The position numbers and the translations under genes were made by a program. The notes under the pieces are model-generated. The model was not told the origin of the DNA. It saw only the letters and a program-made list of their open reading frames with translations, and searched no databases. A stretch of 23,560 nt of DNA from a virus. This document shows positions 6,655 to 12,396 of the stretch, piece by piece. The stretch is from positions 1 through 23,560 of the IMG/VR virus record IMGVR_UViG_3300018083_000113, one strand, 5' to 3'. Position 1 is the stretch's first letter. Each line of letters opens with the position of its first letter.

Positions 6655-6794
6655 TGGATGGACTCACTGATTTGATTGGCGGCATGGTGATAACCGTGGC
6701 CGCGGTCGCCTTCGCGGCTGGCGTGGCGACCGTTGGTGTTGGCTGGCTGCTGTGGCACTACGTGCTGTCGCATCTCTCGGTCGGCTGGGCGTAG
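6654..6794 (+). CDS. Tiny membrane protein (46 residues)
   Basis: ATG 6654 in a TGATG overlap. Residues 6-35 (DLIGGMVITVAAVAFAAGVA...) form one long hydrophobic helix ending WLLWHYV. Second micro membrane protein in this stretch. The stop TAG overlaps the GTG of the HNH-like gene. Confidence 0.5.
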   Translation: MDGLTDLIGGMVITVAAVAFAAGVATVGVGWLLWHYVLSHLSVGWA

Positions 6795-7189
6795 TGGTGC
6801 ATCAGACGTTCTTCAAGCACGACATGCCCACCCGTGCGCGCGTCAAGCGGCGCGCGTCGAAGGCTGAAGCCGTCATCAAGAAGCACGTCAGGGCCGAGTG
6901 CGTCGAGCGGGACGGAGCCTGTCGCATTGGTGACTGGGAAATGAACCCTGACGATCTACACGATGACGACCTAGAACACGACCCGTGTGACGGACGGTCG
7001 GAGTGGGCGCATCTCGGAGAGAAGAAGCGGTTTAAGACGCGCGGACAAGCTCCGGATGTTCGGCACACGACCGCTGGAAGCCTGATGCTGTGCCGCCACC
7101 ATCACGGGCGATACGACGCCGGCAAGTTGGCGATCACTGGGTCAGCGGATGGAGTGCTCGAATTCTGGATAAAGGAAAAGGTCGCCTGA
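6794..7189 (+). CDS. HNH-like nuclease
   Basis: A 131-residue protein from GTG 6794, which overlaps the previous stop; ATG 6824 would give 121 residues. CVERDGACRI, DPCDGRSEWAHLG and SLMLCRHHHGRYDAG give four Cys and several His in the spacing of an HNH/zinc nuclease. The AHLG...RHTTAGSLMLC..HH..YD pattern is typical of phage HNH proteins that sit where lambda keeps ninG-type genes. It probably cleaves or processes DNA in recombination. Exact family not certain. Confidence 0.65.
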   Translation: MVHQTFFKHDMPTRARVKRRASKAEAVIKKHVRAECVERDGACRIGDWEMNPDDLHDDDLEHDPCDGRSEWAHLGEKKRFKTRGQAPDVRHTTAGSLMLCRHHHGRYDAGKLAITGSADGVLEFWIKEKVA

Positions 7190-7449
7190 TGGCTGACGAC
7201 TACGAAGTGCTCTTCGACGGGACCGCGGCCACCAGATACGGCAAGTATCTCTGCGTCGATCCAGACGACCCGAAACAACCGCATCGGTCCTATCGGGCGA
7301 TGCGTGACTTGTCGGATGCGGAGCGCCAGGAGATTCTCCGCGAGTTGCGCTTCGATACGGTGCGGACTGTCGCGGCCCGGTGGCAGATTCGACCGGCGAC
7401 CGTGGAGTACATCCGGGACAACATCGCGTGGCTGGCGGGGGAATCGTGA
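7189..7449 (+). CDS. Small HTH-containing hypothetical protein
   Basis: An 86-residue protein from ATG 7189 (TGATG overlap). The N-terminal half has no motif (YGKYLCVDPDDPKQPHRSYRAM). The C-terminal half reads as a helix-turn-helix: AERQEILRELRFDTVRTVAARWQIRPATVEYI. Possible regulator; no family recognised. Stop overlaps the next GTG. Confidence 0.55.
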   Translation: MADDYEVLFDGTAATRYGKYLCVDPDDPKQPHRSYRAMRDLSDAERQEILRELRFDTVRTVAARWQIRPATVEYIRDNIAWLAGES

Positions 7450-7649
7450 ACGCTGTCCAGGGGTCCATCTTCGACGGCTGGCCTGAAGCAGAGCGAGTCA
7501 TCGAAATCCCGGTCACGTCAGAACGGCTCATCGGGTGGTTCTGTCATCGCAACGCCTACAACTCGACGCACCGCGGACTGCTCGAGATGGAGCTCCGCGC
7601 GCTACTGGCCGACCTGGCCGCGCTCGAAAGGGGGAATCGTGACGTGTAG
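7446..7649 (+). CDS. Hypothetical protein
   Basis: A 67-residue protein from GTG 7446 (GTGA overlap), with an aromatic middle (LIGWFCHRNAYNSTHRG) and a helical end (LLEMELRALLADLAALERG). Function unknown. It overlaps the next gene by 11 bases. Confidence 0.5.
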   Translation: MNAVQGSIFDGWPEAERVIEIPVTSERLIGWFCHRNAYNSTHRGLLEMELRALLADLAALERGNRDV

Positions 7650-7908
7650 TTATCCAGGCTGCGTTGCCATCGTCGAGGCCGGCGGCGCCTGCCCGGCGCA
7701 TCGATCCAAACTCGGCAAGGTCTGCGCCGGCTGCCGCGGCAGCGGTCACACCGCGCGGTTCAACGAAGTCACCGGACAGCAGGAATTGGGCGCCTGTGGC
7801 CCCTGCTGTGGCACGGGCCGGGCGGATGCGAAGGTTCACCAACCGCGGCGCCGGCCGGACGACGACCCGGTCGACAAGCGCGACCTGATGGGGCTGATGC
7901 AGCCGTGA
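7639..7908 (+). CDS. Zinc-finger protein with DnaJ-like CxxCxGxG
   Basis: An 89-residue protein from GTG 7639, behind AAAGGGGGA. It carries two putative zinc sites: C3-x4-C8-x9-C18-x2-H21, and C29-A-G-C32-RGSG paired with C53-GPC56-CGTG. The second resembles half of the DnaJ CxxCxGxG zinc domain. The C-terminus is Arg/Asp-rich and likely disordered. It may bind nucleic acid or a host chaperone or polymerase; no function is shown. Overlaps the next gene by four bases. Confidence 0.65.
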   Translation: MTCSYPGCVAIVEAGGACPAHRSKLGKVCAGCRGSGHTARFNEVTGQQELGACGPCCGTGRADAKVHQPRRRPDDDPVDKRDLMGLMQP

Positions 7909-8132
7909 GTCACACCAACGGACAGCACGCCAGATGCCGGCAGTTGGTTCGCGTCCTGAGACTGCGTCGCCTGGTCGGCATGCGCGACACCGTCGATCTT
8001 CGGGTGCTGGCGGCCGAACTCAACGTCACGACGCGGACCATCCGACGAGACTTCGCGGCGCTCATCGCAGCCGGCGAGCGGATGCCGGCCTTCTTCAGCG
8101 AGTACGACATCACGAGCCACCACGCACCATGA
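7905..8132 (+). CDS. DeoR/HTH_11-like small regulator
   Basis: A 75-residue protein from GTG 7905 (GTGA overlap). DLRVLAAELNVTTRTIRRDF followed by AALIAAGERM is a textbook DeoR-type helix-turn-helix. Nothing of an effector domain follows, so it is a bare DNA-binding domain. Target unknown. Confidence 0.65.
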   Translation: MSHTNGQHARCRQLVRVLRLRRLVGMRDTVDLRVLAAELNVTTRTIRRDFAALIAAGERMPAFFSEYDITSHHAP

Positions 8133-8485
8133 GCCTACCCGCGAATCGCTACGTCAACCTGGCCTGTCGACTTCACGGCGGCATCAGTGACTCAGTTGGC
8201 TGTCGATGGTGTCTCGAGCCGGAGCCGCTACCACCGGGCGAGGCGGCAGAGGACGAGATGGGGCCAGAGAGCGCGCTGCAGGCGCTGTACGCCGCCATTG
8301 ACGGTGTCAGGCCAATGAGGACGCAACACATCGCGGTGCGCGACATTGAGGCGCACAGCAGCGCCAAGGGCGTGGCGTTGTCCTTCTCGTGGAAGGTCGG
8401 CCGAACGAAGCATCACGTCACGGTGCGGTTATCTCGCGCGCAGGGCCGAAGCCTGGCGGCGCGGCTGGAAAAGGCGGTCGAGTAA
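8129..8485 (+). CDS. Hypothetical protein with Cys/His knuckle
   Basis: A 118-residue protein from ATG 8129 (ATGA overlap). C13-x2-H16 and C25-R-W-C28 form a likely zinc knuckle at the N-terminus. A helix (ESALQALYAAIDGV) and a basic beta-like end (LSFSWKVGRTKHHVTVRLS) follow. No family recognised. The coupled chain stops here: the next gene is 124 bases away. Confidence 0.55.
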   Translation: MSLPANRYVNLACRLHGGISDSVGCRWCLEPEPLPPGEAAEDEMGPESALQALYAAIDGVRPMRTQHIAVRDIEAHSSAKGVALSFSWKVGRTKHHVTVRLSRAQGRSLAARLEKAVE

Positions 8486-8548
8486 TTTGGCGAAAGTGGC
8501 GCTGATTGCGCTGGAAAAGAGTATAGGGATGGGCGAAGATACAGGGGT

Positions 8549-8578
8549 TGATCGGACGGCTGTAACACCGTCCGATCA
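8549..8578. repeat. Perfect 11-bp inverted repeat before replication gene
   Basis: TGATCGGACGG (8549-8559) and CCGTCCGATCA (8568-8578) with an 8-base loop. One U-G plus one G-C pair could extend it. There is no T-tract. It fills the only real gap in the early operon, 31 bases before the DUF1376 start. Possible terminator, RNA processing site or replication element. Confidence 0.7.
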
Positions 8579-8609
8579 GCACGCCGAAGCGGTTGGAGGC
8601 CGCGACGAC

Positions 8610-9458
8610 ATGCCTTCCCCAAAACAGAAGCGTACCACAGGTCCGGCCTTTCAGTTCTACGCGTCCGATTTCCTGGGCGACGACAAAGTTCACCGAATGA
8701 CGCTGACGGAAGTCGGCGCCTACATCAAGCTCCTGGCCTTCAGTTGGAACCTTGACGGGCTTCCGGTTGACCACGATAAGTTGGCGTCGATGCTCGGCGT
8801 TCCGCGCAGCCGATTCGACCGGTTATGGGATGGCGTACTCGGAGAATGTTTTCTAGAGTTGTCCGGCCGGTACAGAAACCCGCGACTAGAGTTGGAGCGC
8901 GCGAAGCAAGTTAGTAACTCGCAGCGACAAAGCAACAAGGCTAACTCACGGTGGAATAAGGAACACGGGCATGCCGCGGCAATGCCGCGTGACGGAGCGC
9001 GGCAGGCGTCCGGCAATGCTCTCCTATCTCCTATTCCTATTCCTACTCCAAAGAAAGAAAGAAAGCCAACCGTGTCGCGTCACGCGACCACGGCCGAAGT
9101 TTTGACCTTTCCGACGAAAGGCGATCCGCAGACGTGGGTGCTCTACGACGGACAGGTGCAGGAGTGGGCTGGGCTGTTCGTTGGGATTGACATTCTCGGC
9201 GAGTGCAAGCGGGCGCTGGCGTGGGTCCACGCGAACGGCGGCAAGACCGCGAGCGGAATGCCGGCGTTCCTCGTCCGTTGGCTGAACACGGCGACCGATA
9301 AGCCGCGCCTCGCGTCCGTTGCGACGCCTCAGCGTTCACGGCCGCTCGGCGTCCCAAGTTGGCAGGACAACTGCCCACACACGCCGGCCTGCGCGAACGC
9401 CAATCATTGCCTCGGCCGCCAGATCGAGGACCGTCAACCGCGGGAGGTCATCCAATGA
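8610..9458 (+). CDS. DUF1376 replication protein
   Basis: A 282-residue protein from ATG 8610, with GGAGG at 8595-8599; ATG 8529 would place the hairpin inside the gene and add an unconserved leader. Residues about 13-85 match DUF1376: FQFYASDFLGDDKVHRMT, EVGAYIKLLAFSWN, GLPVDHDKLASMLGV. This is a winged-helix domain of phage replication initiators. A low-complexity linker (SPIPIPTPKKERKP) follows, then a helical region (LGECKRALAWVHANGGKTASGM) like primosome loaders, and a Cys/His cluster at the end (CPHTPACANANHC). It likely binds the phage origin and helps load host helicase. The linker DNA itself is repeat-rich. Stop overlaps the next ATG. Confidence 0.8.
   Translation: MPSPKQKRTTGPAFQFYASDFLGDDKVHRMTLTEVGAYIKLLAFSWNLDGLPVDHDKLASMLGVPRSRFDRLWDGVLGECFLELSGRYRNPRLELERAKQVSNSQRQSNKANSRWNKEHGHAAAMPRDGARQASGNALLSPIPIPTPKKERKPTVSRHATTAEVLTFPTKGDPQTWVLYDGQVQEWAGLFVGIDILGECKRALAWVHANGGKTASGMPAFLVRWLNTATDKPRLASVATPQRSRPLGVPSWQDNCPHTPACANANHCLGRQIEDRQPREVIQ
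8905..9065. other. Repeat-rich linker DNA, candidate internal origin
   Basis: Inside the replication gene. It contains an 11-bp palindrome AGTTAGTAACT (8909-8919), CGGCAATGC twice (8977-8985, 9011-9019), tandem TCCTAT-type repeats (9022-9046) and four AAAG-type units (9051-9065). Lambda keeps its origin in the matching linker of gene O. Here only the repeats are seen; origin function is inferred. Confidence 0.3.
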
Positions 9459-9700
9459 CGCGCCATGTGTCCAGCCCGTTCGCCTGGGTCCGTGTGCGTA
9501 TGCGCATGCTCTGCAACCGGTGCGAGCGGGAGCTACCGGCCGGAACGTGGATGCGCTCGAGGCGAGGCGACCACCGCGGCATGCACAGCTGCCAGTGGTG
9601 CTTGGCAGAGCAGGGCATTCCCTGCCCTGATGGACTGTTCACGTTCAAGAAAGATGAATCGGTCGACGTGCGCGCTCGACAAGCCGGGACCGATGAGTAA
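9455..9700 (+). CDS. Small zinc-ribbon protein
   Basis: An 81-residue protein from ATG 9455 (ATGA overlap), with GGGAGG upstream. C20-N-R-C23 and C46-Q-W-C49 make a four-Cys zinc ribbon, with basic residues between (MRSRRGDHRG). Such proteins often bind nucleic acid. No family recognised. Confidence 0.6.
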   Translation: MTRHVSSPFAWVRVRMRMLCNRCERELPAGTWMRSRRGDHRGMHSCQWCLAEQGIPCPDGLFTFKKDESVDVRARQAGTDE

Positions 9701-9821
9701 CACCAAGATGGCCGACTCGATGAATCAGGACGGCGTCGCGAGCGCGGCAGGTCCAGCCCGGCCAGTGTCGGGCGAGATCCGACGTCGAGTCGGCCCTAGT
9801 TTCCCAAAGGGGGATGCATGA
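9693..9821 (+). CDS. Short hypothetical protein
   Basis: A 42-residue frame from ATG 9693, overlapping its neighbours at both ends. Composition is polar and low in structure (Ala/Ser/Arg). The tight coupling is the only support. Confidence 0.4.
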   Translation: MSNTKMADSMNQDGVASAAGPARPVSGEIRRRVGPSFPKGDA

Positions 9822-10228
9822 CACCAGACCCGCCACCCATGACCACACCCAGTGCGACCACACGAGCCGAGCATTGGCAAGAGTTGTTTTGGGCGCTGCC
9901 ACCCGGACCGATGCGCAGCAAGTTACGGTCGATGGAAGTTGAGTTCGGCCGCCTCCTCACCGAGATCCAACAGCTCAGGTCGACCACTGAGGCAGGCGAA
10001 CCCGTCGTCAGTTGCGCATCGTGCGGCTGCGTTGGTGAACTGACCGTCACCAACGAGGAAGACGTAATCCAGCATCTGCACAAGGGTGAAATACGGGCCG
10101 TGGTGCCGGTGTGGACGTGCAATGTCTGCGGAGCGTCATGGACGGGCGATGTTGCCGAGCGCATTCGGGATGCTGCCGTCAAAGCCGCGCCCCTACCTGC
10201 TCCTCCCGTCTCCGGTGATCAGGGATGA
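9818..10228 (+). CDS. Zinc-ribbon hypothetical protein
   Basis: A 136-residue protein from ATG 9818 (ATGA overlap). A helical N-terminal half (MRSKLRSMEVEFGRLLTEI) is followed by a zinc ribbon built from C66-A-S-C69-G-C71 and C101-N-V-C104. No family recognised. It overlaps the next HTH gene by four bases. Confidence 0.6.
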   Translation: MTPDPPPMTTPSATTRAEHWQELFWALPPGPMRSKLRSMEVEFGRLLTEIQQLRSTTEAGEPVVSCASCGCVGELTVTNEEDVIQHLHKGEIRAVVPVWTCNVCGASWTGDVAERIRDAAVKAAPLPAPPVSGDQG

Positions 10229-10431
10229 CGACAGCAGACCGCCAGATGTTGACCACGGGTGAATGCGCGCGAGCTCTCGGCGTCTCTCCACAGTTCATCC
10301 GCGGCGAGATTCGGGACAAGCGCCTGGCCGCCATCGTCTCAAAGCCTGCGGGCCGCCAGCGCGCCAAATACCGCATCGCGGTGGAGGACTTCGACGCCTA
10401 CCGCGCGACACATTGGGCAAAAACGGCCTGA
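10225..10431 (+). CDS. Excisionase-like HTH protein
   Basis: A 68-residue protein from ATG 10225 (ATGA overlap). LTTGECARALGVSPQFIRGEI, a wing (GRQRAKYRIAVEDFDAYR) and little else: a MerR/excisionase (HTH_17) domain. It ends 20 bases before the perfect palindrome at 10451, so it is a natural candidate to bind it, although its fold usually binds non-palindromic sites. Confidence 0.7.
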   Translation: MTTADRQMLTTGECARALGVSPQFIRGEIRDKRLAAIVSKPAGRQRAKYRIAVEDFDAYRATHWAKTA

Positions 10432-10450
10432 AAGGATTTCTCTTGCATTT

Positions 10451-10469
10451 GATTATCACTGTGATAATC
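10451..10469. promoter_or_regulatory. 19-bp perfect palindrome, likely operator
   Basis: GATTATCAC-T-GTGATAATC, an AT-rich island in GC-rich DNA. GATAAT (10463-10468) could be a -10 element, and TTGCAT (10443-10448) sits 14 bases before it, short for a -35. It lies in the leader of the DUF932 gene, 51 bases before its start. Confidence 0.65.
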
Positions 10470-10519
10470 TCTGTCCTGTTAGGTTGGCAATCACGCCACT
10501 CCATCAGGAGCGAGAGCAG

Positions 10520-11644
10520 ATGACCACAATGACCACGTCCACCGTTCAGCAGACCATGACCTCGGCCGATGTTGCGACCGCCGCGCAGCGTCAGTATTTC
10601 AGCCGCCCGGCCGACCAGAAATTCTCCACCCTGGACGAGCTCTATGCTTCGGTCCAGGCTCGCCGGATGCACGCGCTCGAGCTCGAGAGCGACGTCATCG
10701 ACCTCCGCGCGTATCAGAGCGACGACCGCGGCGTCGTGTTCAACGTCAAGGGCGAGCAGATGGCCCCCACGCATTGGGCGTTCGGGCAGACCTGCTCGAT
10801 GATCGGCGCGCCAGCGGCGTATCTCCGCAAGGTCGCGGCGCAGGGCAGCGAAGACCTGGTCGTGAACCTGCTCAACCACGGCATCGCGAAGCGCGAGTCG
10901 GCCGGCTTCAAGTTCCTCGCGGTCGACGACCCGGACTCTGGTGACTCCACGCTCTACGCCGCGACCTCGCCGGCTTACGGGCGCATCTGGGACGCTGACG
11001 TCGTCGAGTCGGTCAAGACCGTCATCGATGCGCAGGACGGCAAGTTCTACTCCCCGTGGGCCTGGGGTCACGCGCACCGGGCGCTGTTCGCCTCGCATCA
11101 CGACGTGTTCATGTATTTCATCGACGGCGGGTCGATTGTTGACGGTGGCGGCGAGCGCGACCAGCTGCACCGTGGGATCTACGTGTGGAACAGCGAAGTG
11201 GGCGCCTCAACCTTCGGCATCGCGACGTTCCTGTTCCGTGAGACATGCGGCAATTTCCTCGTCTGGGGCGTCGAGAACGTCAAGATTCTGAACATCCGGC
11301 ACACCAGCGGCGGGCCCGCCAAGTTCGTCAACGAGGCGATCCCGGCGTTGCGTGAGTTCGGCTCGTCGTCGGTGGCGCAGCTGGAAGCTGGCGTCCAGGC
11401 CGCCAAGTCGTTCATCCTCCCGGCCGACGATGACGACATCATCAAGTTCGCCGGCAAGAACGGCTTCAACCGCGCCGAAGCGAAGCGCGCTATCAACCAG
11501 GCGCGACTCGAGGAAGGGCAGTGCACCACGCTCTGGAACCTCGTGAACGGCTTCACGGCCAGCGCCCGCCTGATGGCGTTCGCAGACGCCAAGGCCGACC
11601 TCGAGCTCCGCGCCGGTAAGCTGATGAAGGTCGTCAGCGCGTAG
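10520..11644 (+). CDS. DUF932 phage/plasmid protein
   Basis: A 374-residue protein from ATG 10520, with AGGAG at 10506-10510; the frame's upstream extension to 10259 overlaps the HTH gene and is rejected. It belongs to the DUF932 (TIGR03299-like) family, widespread in phages and plasmids with no proven function. Family-like blocks: THWAFGQTCSMIGAPAAYL near residue 90, SPAYGRIWDADVVESV, a long middle with YFIDGGSIVDGGG and LHRGIYVWNSEVGASTFG, then ETCGNFLVWGVENV and a helical C-terminus. It stands alone between a palindromic operator and a strong hairpin, so it is probably a separately controlled unit. Roles in replication or defence escape have been proposed for the family but cannot be judged here. 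Confidence 0.85.
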   Translation: MTTMTTSTVQQTMTSADVATAAQRQYFSRPADQKFSTLDELYASVQARRMHALELESDVIDLRAYQSDDRGVVFNVKGEQMAPTHWAFGQTCSMIGAPAAYLRKVAAQGSEDLVVNLLNHGIAKRESAGFKFLAVDDPDSGDSTLYAATSPAYGRIWDADVVESVKTVIDAQDGKFYSPWAWGHAHRALFASHHDVFMYFIDGGSIVDGGGERDQLHRGIYVWNSEVGASTFGIATFLFRETCGNFLVWGVENVKILNIRHTSGGPAKFVNEAIPALREFGSSSVAQLEAGVQAAKSFILPADDDDIIKFAGKNGFNRAEAKRAINQARLEEGQCTTLWNLVNGFTASARLMAFADAKADLELRAGKLMKVVSA

Positions 11645-11657
11645 TCACGCAACCACT

Positions 11658-11703
11658 GGAAGGGGCCGCCACGAGCTCGCACGAGCCACGGGCGGCCCCT
11701 TCC
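11658..11703 (+). terminator. Strong hairpin after DUF932 gene
   Basis: A perfect 13-bp stem, GGAAGGGGCCGCC (11658-11670) with GGCGGCCCCTTCC (11691-11703), and a 20-base loop. It begins 13 bases past the DUF932 stop. There is no long T run, so termination may be partial or Rho-assisted. Confidence 0.7.
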
Positions 11704-11723
11704 GCATCTGATGGGGATTAGCG

Positions 11724-11879
11724 GTGGGCAACTACATCCTGCGAACGATTGACCCGGCTCTCTGGGCGCGCGTCAAGGCTCGAGCACTGACTGACGGCAT
11801 GCCTCTGCGCGGTGTCATTCTGAAGCTGCTCGCGCTCTACGCTGATGGGAAGATTGCGATCAACGCCCGTAAGTCGTGA
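11724..11879 (+). CDS. Small Arc/ribbon-helix-helix-like protein
   Basis: A 51-residue frame from GTG 11724, with GGGGA a few bases upstream. The sequence reads as a beta strand (NYILRTID), a helix (PALWARVKARALTDG) and a second helix (PLRGVILKLLALYADGK), the pattern of Arc/CopG ribbon-helix-helix repressors and of a common small phage protein. It sits at the early/late border and could regulate the late promoter. Family by pattern only. Confidence 0.55.
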   Translation: MGNYILRTIDPALWARVKARALTDGMPLRGVILKLLALYADGKIAINARKS

Positions 11880-11940
11880 CGATGTTCCACGGCCAACGGT
11901 AAGCAACGCAGCAAAACTAGATCCCGCAGGAACAAACCTC

Positions 11941-11969
11941 TTCACACCTGATCGACTGGTCCGTATCCT
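11941..11969 (+). promoter_or_regulatory. Candidate late promoter
   Basis: TTCACA (5 of 6 to consensus), exactly 17 bases, then TATCCT (4 of 6). It is placed 25 bases before the small terminase ATG. The leader would be very short, and no Shine-Dalgarno is seen before that ATG. Confidence 0.45.
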
Positions 11970-11994
11970 CGGACTGTCTTTCCACCCATAACCG

Positions 11995-12396
11995 ATGCTA
12001 ACCGCACGCGAACAAGCGTTCGTGCTCGCCTTTGTGGGCGAAGCTGCAGGAAATCAGGCAAAAGCTGCCGAACTGGCCGGCTACGCCAAAGGCTCCGCGA
12101 AGGTCACCGCCTGCCGGCTGATGCAGAAAGCTAACGTCAAGGCGGCAATTGCTAACCGTGCTGCTAACCTCACGCGGCAATCGATTGCGGATGCCGCGGA
12201 GCGGCGGGAGATTCTGACGGCTATCGCGCGCAGCAAGGACAGCGAGCATCGCGACGTGGCGAAGGCAATCGACGTCCTGAACAAGATGGACGGGCTGTAC
12301 ATCCAGAAGGTCGAACACTCGGGTAACGTCGACATCGTGCATCGCCTGGCGCAAGGCCGTGCTCGAGTCTCACAGGCCAGACAAGCGCATGCCTGA
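11995..12396 (+). CDS. terS: Terminase small subunit
   Basis: A 133-residue protein from ATG 11995. The N-terminus matches the Terminase_2 family: LTAREQAFVLAFVGEAAGNQAKAAELAGYA, a DNA-binding helix-turn-helix, then LMQKANVKAAIANRAA and a helical oligomerisation part (ERREILTAIARSKD). It recognises the packaging start on phage DNA and hands it to TerL, whose gene overlaps its stop by eight bases. No clear ribosome-binding site is present; a start a little downstream is not evident. Confidence 0.85.
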   Translation: MLTAREQAFVLAFVGEAAGNQAKAAELAGYAKGSAKVTACRLMQKANVKAAIANRAANLTRQSIADAAERREILTAIARSKDSEHRDVAKAIDVLNKMDGLYIQKVEHSGNVDIVHRLAQGRARVSQARQAHA

